In this document: positions 36,344-44,977 of the stretch, one piece after another
Layout: every line of letters begins with the position of its first letter
Position numbering within the stretch: position 1 is the stretch's first letter
DNA from: Planctomycetota bacterium
GTDB taxonomy: Bacteria; Planctomycetota; Planctomycetia; Pirellulales; Lacipirellulaceae
Length of the DNA: 64,000 bases
NCBI GenBank assembly: GCA_029259915.1
Contig: JAJDED010000028.1
Coordinates: forward strand, 1 to 64,000
Reading direction: 5' to 3'
Notes under the pieces: generated by a model
What the model saw: the letters and a program-made list of their open reading frames with translations, nothing else
What the model was told of the DNA's origin: nothing
Database searches by the model: none
Position numbers and translations under genes: made by a program

Positions 36344-36418
36344 TCTTAGACTGACCAACTCTTTCGATTACTACGCGACTCCGAGGTAGTACATTGGGCC
36401 TGTCCCGATTGCTTCAGT

Positions 36419-37291
36419 ATGAAAGTTTCCAGCTTCAGCATCATTCGCGACGGCGTTCGATTTGGCTATCCCTTTGTGGAAAGCATTCGCTCCGTTTTGC
36501 CCTTGGTCGACGAATTTATTCTTGCGGTAGGGAAGGGGAGTGACGAAACGCTAGAACGTGCTCGCGCAATTGAATCGCCAAAACTGCGAATCATCGAAAC
36601 CGTTTGGGACGAAAATCTCCGCCAAGGCGGGCAAATTATGGCCCAGCAAACGAACCTGGCATTGGGCGAATGCACGGGGGACTGGTGCTTCTATATCCAA
36701 GGCGATGAAGTCATTCACGAAGAAGATAACACACGAATCCGTAACGCCATGGAGACCCACTTTTCAAATCCGCGCGTCGAAGGACTCAGCTTTCGTTACA
36801 AGCACTTTTACGGCAGCTATCGGTTGATCAATCCCTTGCCGTATCGCCGACAGATTCGCATTGTAAAAAACAACATCGGCGTCCGATCGGTGGGCGACGC
36901 ATGCGGGTTTGCGGTTGATGGACGGAAGTTGCAAGCAAAGCGGACTGGCGCGCACGTTTATCATTACGGGTGGGTTCGTCCTCCGGCCGTGATGACAAAA
37001 AAGATGGATACCTTTTTGAGTTTTTATCGCGAAATCTCAAACGGTAGCAAACAGCGTCAATCGGCTTCCGAAACCGAAGCAGTTAAAGATTACCAATACC
37101 AAACCGACGCCTGCCTGCCGTATCGAGGAACGCATCCCGAAGTGATGCGCGAGGTAATCGCCGCCCAAGACTGGCCTGAACCACCTTATCGTTACATCCC
37201 CCGCTGGCGCAATGCGACTTGGTGGACGGGATTCCTCCAGAAGAATTTCGCGACAATCTATCGTCGCTTGCCGAAGAAGAAGACCGATTAG
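36419..37291 (+). CDS. GT2-like glycosyltransferase
   Basis: A 290-aa GT-A type protein: 'FPFVES' style start ('YPFVESIRSVLPLVDEFIL', about 17-35), 'VGKGSDET' (nucleotide-sugar loop), and a metal-binding 'WCFYIQGDEVIHEED' (about 89-103) where QGDEV replaces the DxD motif. The C-terminal part has 'AHVYHYGWVRPP' and a Trp/Tyr-rich end. It has no membrane helix and would act in the cytoplasm on an unknown acceptor. It is the last plus-strand gene of the glycan cluster and converges with an FkbM methyltransferase gene. Confidence 0.82.
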   Translation: MKVSSFSIIRDGVRFGYPFVESIRSVLPLVDEFILAVGKGSDETLERARAIESPKLRIIETVWDENLRQGGQIMAQQTNLALGECTGDWCFYIQGDEVIHEEDNTRIRNAMETHFSNPRVEGLSFRYKHFYGSYRLINPLPYRRQIRIVKNNIGVRSVGDACGFAVDGRKLQAKRTGAHVYHYGWVRPPAVMTKKMDTFLSFYREISNGSKQRQSASETEAVKDYQYQTDACLPYRGTHPEVMREVIAAQDWPEPPYRYIPRWRNATWWTGFLQKNFATIYRRLPKKKTD

Positions 37292-37375
37292 ACTGAAATG
37301 CGTCGAACTGCATTTATTCTGCGTAGACAAAACTTTCGTCGACTACCGAGGGGGAATACCGAATAGGTTTTTGTC

Positions 37376-38194
37376 TTAAGCCGCACTGGAACTAACACTG
37401 CCAGTCATCACACCATCGTTGGCAGAGAGTTGCGATTTCTCGCATCGTATGCCGATCAGATCAAGCTGTTCCGTGAGAAATCGATATCCATGCGTTGCGA
37501 GCATCTTCAAACACTCGTCGATATCGTGTTGAGAAAAATGTCGGTACTCGAAGCGGAGGATGTGTGGGCGGATGCGCGTGAAATCGATTGATTTTAGAAT
37601 CTCGTAATCGTATCCCTCCGCATCGATTTGCAAGAAGTCGACCGAGTCGATATTTGACTGCCGTAGTACATCGTCAATCGTTAAACAATCAATTTCCTTG
37701 CTAACGATTTCGTGGTCGGCAAGTCCGTGTCGCAGCAAATGATTGCGATCGAACGATGCAAATTCAACATCGCCTTCCTTCGCCACATAGAAATTTCGCG
37801 TGCCACGAACACAATCGATTGCCGAGTTGACAAATAGCAGGTTGTCGCGATGTTGGTGCAATTGCTGGAGACGAGCGAAGGCGGTTGGTTGCGGTTCGAC
37901 CAAAACACCGCGCACCGGGTAGCGCTCGATTAGATTTAATACTTCATCACCAACCGATCCGTCGTAAGCGCCGATTTGCAAAAACGTCAACTCACCGTGC
38001 GCAAGCACATGCTTTGCAATTACAAGGGGCAACACACTGCCAAATCGCAACGCGGGGTCCTCGGTCAAAATCGCAGGCTCGTACGCGCGAGTAAGACCCA
38101 ACTTGCGCAGCAACCGATTGCGGGTCTGACGAATCTGATATCCGCTGGGCAGAAAAGGTAGAAATCGGTTCTTAAATCTTCGAAAACCTGCCAT
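37376..38194 (-). CDS. FkbM-family SAM-dependent methyltransferase
   Basis: A 272-aa protein with SAM-binding motif I 'FLQIGAYDGSVGDEVL' (about 74-89), an acidic ribose-binding residue in 'GVLVEPQP' (about 105), and the FkbM hallmark 'VDFLQIDAEGYDYEILKSI' (about 190-208). FkbM proteins commonly O-methylate sugars in surface glycans, so a role in capping or modifying the glycan of the adjacent cluster is plausible. It is encoded on the opposite strand, convergent with the GT2 gene, and divergent from the eboF-like gene. No good ribosome-binding site is seen before the ATG at 38194, but no alternative start is better. Confidence 0.85.
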   Translation of the reverse strand: MAGFRRFKNRFLPFLPSGYQIRQTRNRLLRKLGLTRAYEPAILTEDPALRFGSVLPLVIAKHVLAHGELTFLQIGAYDGSVGDEVLNLIERYPVRGVLVEPQPTAFARLQQLHQHRDNLLFVNSAIDCVRGTRNFYVAKEGDVEFASFDRNHLLRHGLADHEIVSKEIDCLTIDDVLRQSNIDSVDFLQIDAEGYDYEILKSIDFTRIRPHILRFEYRHFSQHDIDECLKMLATHGYRFLTEQLDLIGIRCEKSQLSANDGVMTGSVSSSAA

Positions 38195-38432
38195 AGGAAG
38201 TGGTCTTGATTAGTTGCGGAAAAACCCCTGCGCAAACTGGTCTAAGGATACCTCTATATAAGACGCTAGCCATAATCGAATTAGTAATCTCTTAGCGAGA
38301 TTAGCAAGGTTACAGACCCTTTACTAAAACTCGCTTCCAAACGGTTATCGGCTCATGGGACCTATTCCCTTGATTCCTGTTTGGCTAAATTAACTGGTTG
38401 AATCACCACACCACCTTTCAGAGACATTAACG

Positions 38433-39755
38433 ATGGAATATGTCGTTTTGCTATCCGTGCCGGGACTGAGGGAGTGCGATCTTGCGCGCATGCCACAGCT
38501 GAGCAAGCTTGTGAGTAACGGAGATCGCGCAGATCTTGTGCCGAGTTTCCCAGCAGTCACTTGTCCCGTGCAAGCAAACATGACAACCGGGGTGCTACCA
38601 AACGAGCATGGCGTGGTAGCCAACGGTTTTTTCTGGCGCGAGCGGGGCGAAGTCGAAATGTGGACTTCAGACAACGATTGTATACAGCAGCCTCAGCTGT
38701 GGGATATTCTACGTCAGCACAATCCGGCACTCACATCGGCAGTTTGGTTCCCGCTGCATAGCAAAAATTGTGGGGCAGACTATGTTTGCACACCTGCCCC
38801 CATTCATAATCCGGACGGCAGCGAATCGTTATGGTGCTACTCACGCCCTGAAACTTTCTATGAAGAACTAATGGAAGAGCTGGGGCACTTTCCACTGCAA
38901 CATTTCTGGGGGCCGATGGCCAACATAAAATCGACTGCGTGGATTGTCTCTTCGGCAGTGCGCGCGGCAGAGAAGTTTCGACCCAACCTGTTTTATATCT
39001 ATTTGCCGCACTTAGATTATGCAACTCAGAAGTTCGGCCCAGATTCTCCAGAAGCCATCCAAGCAACCATCGATTTAGACATCGAATTAGGACGGCTGAT
39101 CGAAGGTTTTTCGGCTGCATACGCTAACGAACATCCGCTCTGGCTCGTGGCCAGCGAGTACGCTATTTCGCCGATCAATCAGGTCTGTTATCCCAACCGC
39201 GCATTACGCGAAGCGGGGCTGCTCTCGGTAAACGAAACCGACGATGGCGAACAACTCGACATCGATTCCAGCGCTGCCTGGGCACTTGTGGACCATCAGT
39301 TTGCACACATCTTTGTTCGCGATTCGAATGAAGACAACATCAATCGCGCTCGCAAAGTGCTCTCTCGTATACCGGGAGTTGCCGGAGTGTTGACGCGCGA
39401 CGAACTTGCCAAGGTCGATTTAAGTCATTCCCGCTCGGGCGATTTGGTGGTGGTCTGTGAGCCGAATAGTTGGCTTGCCTACTACTGGTGGTTCGACGAT
39501 CGCAACGCGCCAAGTTTTGCGCGTACCGTCGACATCCATCGCAAGCCGGGATACGACCCGGTCGAATTGTTTTGGGACCCGGTCGCCAAAGGTGTTCCGT
39601 TGGATGCTTCGCTCGTAAAAGGCTCGCACGGTGCTCCAGCGATCGACCCGTCACAGCGTGGGGTATTGCTCTGCTCCGAACGAGGAGTCTATGTCGAACG
39701 CCCGCAGGCGGATACCGATGTCGCCGACATCACGTTACGCCAATTCGGCATCTAG
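38433..39755 (+). CDS. EboF-like protein of the alkaline phosphatase/nucleotide pyrophosphatase superfamily
   Basis: A 440-aa protein. It matches, from memory, the phosphodiesterase-like member of cyanobacterial ebo clusters: 'FPAVTCPVQANMTTGVLPNE' (about 48-67), 'YLPHLDYATQKFGP' (about 190-203), 'SEYAIS' (about 235), 'ARTVDIHRKPGYDPVELFW' (about 366) and 'DASLVKGSHG' (about 392). The nucleophilic Thr and last His are present, but several metal ligands of active phosphodiesterases differ: no Asp in 'SVPGLR', Gln for His in 'DYATQK', and Glu-Tyr for the Asp-His pair. Ebo proteins are linked to metabolite transport to the periplasm. A TatD-like EboB relative lies 1.4 kb downstream on the other strand. 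Activity is uncertain. Confidence 0.75.
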   Translation: MEYVVLLSVPGLRECDLARMPQLSKLVSNGDRADLVPSFPAVTCPVQANMTTGVLPNEHGVVANGFFWRERGEVEMWTSDNDCIQQPQLWDILRQHNPALTSAVWFPLHSKNCGADYVCTPAPIHNPDGSESLWCYSRPETFYEELMEELGHFPLQHFWGPMANIKSTAWIVSSAVRAAEKFRPNLFYIYLPHLDYATQKFGPDSPEAIQATIDLDIELGRLIEGFSAAYANEHPLWLVASEYAISPINQVCYPNRALREAGLLSVNETDDGEQLDIDSSAAWALVDHQFAHIFVRDSNEDNINRARKVLSRIPGVAGVLTRDELAKVDLSHSRSGDLVVVCEPNSWLAYYWWFDDRNAPSFARTVDIHRKPGYDPVELFWDPVAKGVPLDASLVKGSHGAPAIDPSQRGVLLCSERGVYVERPQADTDVADITLRQFGI

Positions 39756-39930
39756 TGCCACCCTCGGCATTCGGAAGATGCCTGCACACGCCTGAATTGG
39801 TACGGGTTGGGTAAACTTTTCTGTCAGTCGGGGTTGTGCAAGAACCCTCCAGCTACGCTGCCGATATCTCTACTGTGCGCCTGAAATCTTTGTCGCGCCA
39901 ATCCCACCTTTACCCGTTGAGATACCGGTT

Positions 39931-41001
39931 ATGAATCACAAACTATTCTGCATTGCTAGCTGTCTGTTTGCTGTCGCAATTGTTTCACCTTCGTCGGACT
40001 TTGCCCACGCGGCAAGGCCAATCGTTCCGGGGACAGGTACCGAGATCGAATATGTTGGCGACGACTTCGAAGACCCAAGTTGGGATTTTATTCATCAGTT
40101 TCCAAAAAGTTCGCGCGAGCAAGATAGCCAACTGCGTTCGCCGACGGGTCGTTCGACGAACGGGCGCTGGATCGAAGGTCCCGAGCGCGGTCAGCCCGAC
40201 CAGATGAAAGTCGTGCCGACTCCCGCGGGTGGCTTGGCGGGCAGCAAGTATTCGCTGATGCTGCGGACGTTGAACTCGGGAATTCCCGGACGTCATTTGT
40301 ACGACGTACAGCAAGACGATTTGATTGCTAATTGTATCTCACGATTGGGAACCACGATTGCCGTCGCGGAAACACCGAGCGTCGTCACCCGCGTTTATCT
40401 ACCCCCAGCCGATCAATGGGAAGACCGCAGCGGTCCGCACTTTGGCTTTCGCATCAGTGCGTCGACCATGGCCCCCGACCGCGAATCCACAGGTTTCTTT
40501 GGTTCCAGGGGTGGCATGAAAGCCGAACCTTATTGGCCCGGAATGTGGATCCACTTTCGTAGCAAAACCAACAAAAAAGTTGAGGAAGATTCCGCTTTCA
40601 TCACCGTACGTGGCGATCGCCGTGGACGCGACATCAAGATGAAAACCATTCCCCTAGAACAATTCGGTTGGTGGACGATGGGCATGTCGGTCACCGGCGA
40701 CGGCATGGTTCACTACTATGCCAAGCCAGGTGTGGAAGACCTGACTGCCGCCGACCATATCACCTCGCAATTTCCATACAGCTATAGCGCCCAACGGTTT
40801 CGCACCTTCTTTTTCGACTCCTGCAACAAAGACGACGGCAAAAGTTGGTCGACACCTTTTGTGATCGACGACCCGCAACTTTTTGTCGTCAACGCTTCGC
40901 GGATTATCGCTTCAGTAAACCGCAAGATCGAACGCGCGGCGAAAAGCAAAACAAAGAAAAACGCGAAAGTTGCCAACAAGCGTAAGCCAAGAAATAAATA
41001 A
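39931..41001 (+). CDS. Exported protein of unknown function
   Basis: A 356-aa protein with a clear signal peptide (about 1-28, 'FCIASCLFAVAIVSPSSDF', then 'AHAAR'). The body contains 'YVGDDFEDPSWDF' and 'SGPHFGFRIS', suggestive of a concanavalin-like beta sandwich ('distorted' laminin G type), but I cannot name the family. The C terminus is very basic (Lys/Arg/Asn, about 325-356), which may bind polyanions such as a sulfated or phosphorylated glycan; that is speculation. It stands alone between the eboF-like gene and a CACAGAG repeat. Confidence 0.7.
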   Translation: MNHKLFCIASCLFAVAIVSPSSDFAHAARPIVPGTGTEIEYVGDDFEDPSWDFIHQFPKSSREQDSQLRSPTGRSTNGRWIEGPERGQPDQMKVVPTPAGGLAGSKYSLMLRTLNSGIPGRHLYDVQQDDLIANCISRLGTTIAVAETPSVVTRVYLPPADQWEDRSGPHFGFRISASTMAPDRESTGFFGSRGGMKAEPYWPGMWIHFRSKTNKKVEEDSAFITVRGDRRGRDIKMKTIPLEQFGWWTMGMSVTGDGMVHYYAKPGVEDLTAADHITSQFPYSYSAQRFRTFFFDSCNKDDGKSWSTPFVIDDPQLFVVNASRIIASVNRKIERAAKSKTKKNAKVANKRKPRNK

Positions 41002-41031
41002 GCAGTTCGCTAATCCAAATCCATTAATTAT

Positions 41032-41105
41032 TTAGCCACAGAGATCACCGAGAGCGCAGAGATAATTTCTGTCATCAACTTTCTCTCTGTGTACTCTGTG
41101 GCTAA
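41032..41105. repeat. CACAGAG-type inverted repeat, copy 1
   Basis: TTAGCCACAGAG (41032-41043) is the exact reverse complement of CTCTGTGGCTAA (41094-41105), and the inner sequence continues the phrase (CACCGAGAGCGCAGAG; CTCTCTGTGTACTCTGTG). It lies between two convergent genes. A related copy is at 49783-49897. Confidence 0.75.
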
Positions 41106-41162
41106 CTTCTTTTAAGAAATGCTCTAATTTGAGCGGGAGCAACAGGGTCACTGGAGGCAACT

Positions 41163-42005
41163 CTAAATCGCCGTGGCGGCTGTTGCACCGGAGGCTTCGG
41201 GCGGTTCGAAATCGAAACCGCGGCTTTGCTGAAAGAACTGCAACGGGTTCTCGTAAACAACGCGGCGGATCAGCGATTCGGAATGCCCACGGCGACGCAT
41301 TTCTAGAATGAAATCGGGAACAGCCGTCGGCTTCGAAGGACCCCAATCGCCGGCGGAATTTACCAGCAACCGCTCGGGACCGCACATCTCGACAATATCC
41401 GCAGCGCGCGCCGGCGTACATTTGCTGACCGGATAAAGAGTCATACCCGCCCAAAACCCGCTGTCAAGAACATGACGGACTGTATGTTCTTCGACGTGAT
41501 CGACTAGCGTTCGCGTAGGATCGATGCGTCGGTCATCGTTGAGCATGTCGAGAATCATCCGTGTGCCTTGGTACTTATCTTCTAAGTGCGGAGTGTGAAT
41601 CAGAATCTGCTCGTCAGTTTTTGCCGCCAGATCAAGGTGTTCAAGAAACACAGTTGCTTCGTTTTTTGTATTCTTATTGAGACCAATCTCGCCGATGCCC
41701 AACACACCAGGGCGATCAAGAAATTCTGGAATCATCGCGATGACTTCGCGTGACAGTGAAACATTTTCCGCTTCCTTGGCATTGATGCAAAGCCAGGTGT
41801 AATGCCGGATGCCATAGCTTTGGGCCCGACGCGATTCAAACGTGGTGAGCTGCTCAAAGTAATCGCGAAACCCGTCGACACTGCCTCGATCGTAGCCCGC
41901 CCAAAACGCTGGCTCGCTGACCACAACGCAGCCCATCTTGGCCAACGTCTCGTAGTCGTCGGTGGTGCGCGAGACCATGTGAATGTGTGGATCGATGTAA
42001 TACAC
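41163..42005 (-). CDS. TatD-superfamily metal-dependent hydrolase, EboB-like
   Basis: A 280-aa TIM-barrel hydrolase. It has the metal motif 'YIDPHIHMVSRTTDDYE' (3-19), 'GIGEIGLNKNTKNE' (about 132-145, Glu ligand), 'ILIHTPHLEDK' (about 163, His ligands), 'VDHVEEHT' (about 188) and 'NSAGDWGPS' (Asp ligand, about 230). The combination 'MVSRTTDDYE', 'EPAFWAGYDRG' and 'IGLNKNTKNE' points to the EboB branch rather than TatD DNase. The substrate is not known. It starts 9 nt after the stop of a small protein gene on the same strand, so the two are probably co-transcribed. Confidence 0.8.
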   Translation of the reverse strand: MYYIDPHIHMVSRTTDDYETLAKMGCVVVSEPAFWAGYDRGSVDGFRDYFEQLTTFESRRAQSYGIRHYTWLCINAKEAENVSLSREVIAMIPEFLDRPGVLGIGEIGLNKNTKNEATVFLEHLDLAAKTDEQILIHTPHLEDKYQGTRMILDMLNDDRRIDPTRTLVDHVEEHTVRHVLDSGFWAGMTLYPVSKCTPARAADIVEMCGPERLLVNSAGDWGPSKPTAVPDFILEMRRRGHSESLIRRVVYENPLQFFQQSRGFDFEPPEASGATAATAI

Positions 42006-42014
42006 TGTCGTCGC

Positions 42015-42278
42015 CTAGGATGTTGAATGCTTGTGTGTCTCGCGCCACTGATCGTTGTAGGGACGGCTGAAAAGCATCTGCACACGCTCGGCACGACCTG
42101 CTTGGTCTTCGAGCAAGGTTTCCAAAGCCGACTGAATCTGCAACCAATTTGGATCGCGCGAACCTTCACCTTCGGCTCTCTGTATCCGATCGAGGGACGC
42201 AGCAATTTCAAGAATTTTTGCTCGGACAGGCAAAAACTCCTCCTCTAGTACCGCTAATCTTGTTCTTTCTGAAATCAT
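42015..42278 (-). CDS. Small helical protein upstream of the EboB-like gene
   Basis: An 87-aa acidic, mostly helical protein ('LAVLEEEFLPVRAKILEIAA', 'SALETLLEDQAGRAERVQML'), without signal peptide or membrane helix. It is probably co-transcribed with the TatD-like gene, 9 nt apart. It is too short to be EboA as I know it. The ATG at 42278 lacks a clear ribosome-binding site. I do not recognise the family. Confidence 0.55.
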   Translation of the reverse strand: MISERTRLAVLEEEFLPVRAKILEIAASLDRIQRAEGEGSRDPNWLQIQSALETLLEDQAGRAERVQMLFSRPYNDQWRETHKHSTS

Positions 42279-42492
42279 TGCAGCAACTCATAAATAAAGT
42301 GAACGAGGTGGGTATCCCCCTACCGACGGAAATAATAGTACGCCTATTCCGCTTGTATCAGTTTTGCGGCCAAGGGCTTCGCTGGCAAGCGACTGCAAAG
42401 CCCAGCAGCAGAAATCTAGCAGATAAAACGCTCAAATCACCGCAATCTAGCGAGTTTCAAACCTAGTGTTGTGAAGAGAAAAACCGAACGAT

Positions 42493-44190
42493 ATGGCAAT
42501 AACAACGTGTCGACGGTATAGCAAATGCAATCCTCTGTCGACCAAAGCAGGAATTATCAGGTCGTATACCGTGTCTAAATCACTAAACACCACCTTCGAA
42601 ATTCTTGGGAGCAGCCGCAACGAGGCTTCGTTGTCCGTGCTGCTGGCTGCCTTGGATAGTGCGCAAGTCGAGGTATTCGAGGGGGCCATCAAGACACTAG
42701 TTTCGCGTCGCAGTCGGGCAGGGCACTTTGCCGTTGTCAGCCGTTGGCATCAACTTTCCGAACCGCAGCGCGATTTGGTTCGCCAAGGGCGTGGAAAGAT
42801 GTCCGGTGGTTTGCGAAACGCATTGCTTGCCGAAGATACTCAATATTTTACCGATGCTTGCGAGATCATCGAAGAATTTGGCGAATTCGACCTTGTCGCG
42901 ACGTTAGTCACGCTGTCCGAGAACCGCAATAGCATGCACTCGCAGTCGGCTACCGAAATGGTATCTCGCCTGGTCAAGCAGCTCAGCGAGATGGTGCATG
43001 GCAAACGCGAGTCGCAAGATCGACGCGATCCAAACGCAATCCGCAAGTTTGTGATGGAGAGCCTGGAACACAGCGTCGAACGATTCCGAGAACACCAACG
43101 CGAAGAACTCATTGAAGCGTTTGTTGTCTTGGGCGGTCGATCCTGCGAATTGCTGCGTACAATCATCGAAGATCCTCATCACGCCTGTTACATGACCGTC
43201 GTCAATACACTCACGACGAGCGAAAGCAGCGGAGTGATCGATCTTCTGCTGAGCTTCCTCGATTCCGAACTTCCCTCATTGACTGCGATCAAAGTCATTA
43301 GTCGGCGTACGGACAAAGCATTCCTTTCTCGGCTTTTGGAACTCGCCGACGGAAAACTTTCTTCGCAAAAGAAAAGAAACCTCAGTCGGATTCGCAACTT
43401 TGCCTGGCTACAGACCGAAGGCTTACATATCGTCGAGCTCGAAGAGCAAGATCAGGCCAGGAGTGTTGCATTGTTGTCGGCATCGGGTATCGACCAGGAG
43501 CAAAAACTTGCCCTGTGGGAAATCTTGCTGCGAAGTGGCAAGCCCGCGGCCCGATTGGCAGTTTGCGAAAGTCTCGACGAAATGCAGGGCGACCATACCA
43601 ATCAGTTAATCCTTACCGCACTAGAAGACAAAACTCCTCAAGTCCAGGCCGCGGCAACTTTGCAGCTCCGCGATCGGAATCTGCCAGGGTCGATGAGCCT
43701 GTTGCTCAAACTTATCGACAGCCCACACGATGAGGTACGCGAAGCAGCCGGTCAGTCGCTCGGTGAGTTTACATTTGAAAATTTCTTGTCGCGGTTCGAT
43801 ACACTTCACGACGACACACGCCAATCGACAGGAACCTTGGTCTGTAAAGTCGACCATGAGGTCGTGGCCAAACTTCGAGCCGAGTTGGAATCCACTTCGC
43901 GAAAGAATCGCATGCGTGCCATCGAAATGGCAGAAGCGATGGCCATCGTGTCCGAGGTTTCCGATGAACTGGTGCAGCGACTCGAAGACGAAGATCACCT
44001 CGTTCGCGCCGCGGCTGCCGACGCTTTGCAGTTTTGTCCGACCGCTGAAGTTCAAGAAGCACTACGGTTTGCACTAAACGACCGCAGCAGTGCCGTTCAG
44101 AATGCCGCCCGAAACAGTCTGAATGCCATTGAAAAACTGAACTCATCGAATTTCCATGAACCCACACATCCAGTGGAGGGGCAGTCATGA
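42493..44190 (+). CDS. HEAT-repeat protein of unknown function
   Basis: A 565-aa soluble protein made of helical repeats. Early repeats are diverged ('ASLSVLLAALDSAQVEVFEGAIK'), later ones are clear HEAT/PBS-lyase type ('ALEDKTPQVQAAATLQL', 'SPHDEVREAAGQSLGEF', 'DHLVRAAAADALQF', 'SSAVQNAARNSLNAI'). It has no signal peptide, so it should be a cytoplasmic scaffold. The stop overlaps the next gene by ATGA, coupling it to a small membrane protein, which suggests the two work together. It is divergent from the small protein/EboB-like pair with a 214-nt gap. Confidence 0.75.
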   Translation: MAITTCRRYSKCNPLSTKAGIIRSYTVSKSLNTTFEILGSSRNEASLSVLLAALDSAQVEVFEGAIKTLVSRRSRAGHFAVVSRWHQLSEPQRDLVRQGRGKMSGGLRNALLAEDTQYFTDACEIIEEFGEFDLVATLVTLSENRNSMHSQSATEMVSRLVKQLSEMVHGKRESQDRRDPNAIRKFVMESLEHSVERFREHQREELIEAFVVLGGRSCELLRTIIEDPHHACYMTVVNTLTTSESSGVIDLLLSFLDSELPSLTAIKVISRRTDKAFLSRLLELADGKLSSQKKRNLSRIRNFAWLQTEGLHIVELEEQDQARSVALLSASGIDQEQKLALWEILLRSGKPAARLAVCESLDEMQGDHTNQLILTALEDKTPQVQAAATLQLRDRNLPGSMSLLLKLIDSPHDEVREAAGQSLGEFTFENFLSRFDTLHDDTRQSTGTLVCKVDHEVVAKLRAELESTSRKNRMRAIEMAEAMAIVSEVSDELVQRLEDEDHLVRAAAADALQFCPTAEVQEALRFALNDRSSAVQNAARNSLNAIEKLNSSNFHEPTHPVEGQS

Positions 44191-44600
44191 TTTCAAGTCT
44201 CTTTGAAAACTTGTGCCTCTTTGCTCAGGTCAACAGATGGCGAAGTATGGGAAGCCGATTTCGCGGCTCCAGAGGTCGGGGTGATATCAGCGATTTGCTG
44301 CCCTATTTAATTGGCATGGTTGTCATAGGCATCGGCGTAGCCATCGTCGTGGCCATTGCCAAACGCAAAGACTTTAGCAAGCCGTGCGACGATCCCAACA
44401 AGCTGTTTCGCCAATTATGCATTGCCCATCATTTGGATTTTGGCAGTCGACGACTTCTACTGAAATTGGCAACCGCCCTCGACTTGGCCCAGCCAGCATT
44501 GGTCTTCGTCACTCCCGAGGCGTTCGAGCCCAACCACCTCCCGCCGCAACTGTATGCCGAACAAGCACGCTTGGCAGAGCTAAGCCAACGGCTGTTTTAA
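44187..44600 (+). CDS. Small membrane protein coupled to the HEAT-repeat protein
   Basis: A 137-aa protein with one membrane helix (about 34-55, 'LLPYLIGMVVIGIGVAIVV'), a basic cytoplasmic follow-on 'AKRKDFSKPCDD', and a helical C-terminal domain ('LFRQLCIAHHLDFGSRRLLL', 'PALVFVTPEAF'). The start overlaps the preceding stop by ATGA. Function is unknown; the coupling suggests it recruits the HEAT-repeat protein to the membrane. Confidence 0.65.
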   Translation: MISSLFENLCLFAQVNRWRSMGSRFRGSRGRGDISDLLPYLIGMVVIGIGVAIVVAIAKRKDFSKPCDDPNKLFRQLCIAHHLDFGSRRLLLKLATALDLAQPALVFVTPEAFEPNHLPPQLYAEQARLAELSQRLF

Positions 44601-44971
44601 CGGCAAGGATCGAGGTTTTAGGATCTAGGAACTAGTTCCTTTCTTCCAACTTCTTCCTTCTCACATCAAACTTCTAACATTCAAAAAAAGGATGGGATCC
44701 CATCGCCAGCGTGAGGGTTTATTAGCTGCGGCATCCACGCGATCACCCGCCACCGAGCCAGATCGACCTCCAGAGAGAATTTCGCTCGCAACTCACGAGC
44801 GACCGTTGGCCAACATCGATCCGACAAGGCAACCTGGTCCGCCACTCAACAGCCCGTCTGCCCTCAGTCACGGCCCATTGTAGAGAACCGTGAAGCGCCG
44901 CGCAACAACTATTCTTGGCCACCCCCAGCGACTCGTAGAGTCGCGGCTACCTAATCCCTAGCGCCTAATCC
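44601..44971. other. Intergenic region between convergent genes
   Basis: 371 nt. It contains pyrimidine-rich phrase-like sequence (TTCTTCCAACTTCTTCC near 44642-44658), a possible 63-codon frame at 44692-44883 preceded by AAAAAAGG that I do not trust, a perfect 7-bp hairpin GCGACTC/GAGTCGC (44929-44945) and the start of a tandem 14-bp repeat (44950-44977). Confidence 0.5.
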
Positions 44972-44977
44972 CTAGCG
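44929..44977. repeat. Hairpin plus two tandem 14-bp units at the ccsBA 3' end
   Basis: GCGACTC (44929-44935) pairs with GAGTCGC (44939-44945). Next, CCTAATCCCTAGCG occurs twice back to back (44950-44963 and 44964-44977), with a third copy begun. The stop codon of the ResB-CcsA gene (44972-44974) lies inside the second unit. Confidence 0.7.

Noticed and set aside
41036-41105. Could the CACAGAG and GCCAAG repeats be a CRISPR array?
   Set aside because: Copies are scattered, single, and lack regular spacers or cas genes.
44692-44883. Possible 63-aa protein with AAAAAAGG upstream
   Set aside because: Pro/Arg-rich, no recognisable family, inside a repeat-rich intergenic stretch; evidence too weak for a gene call.
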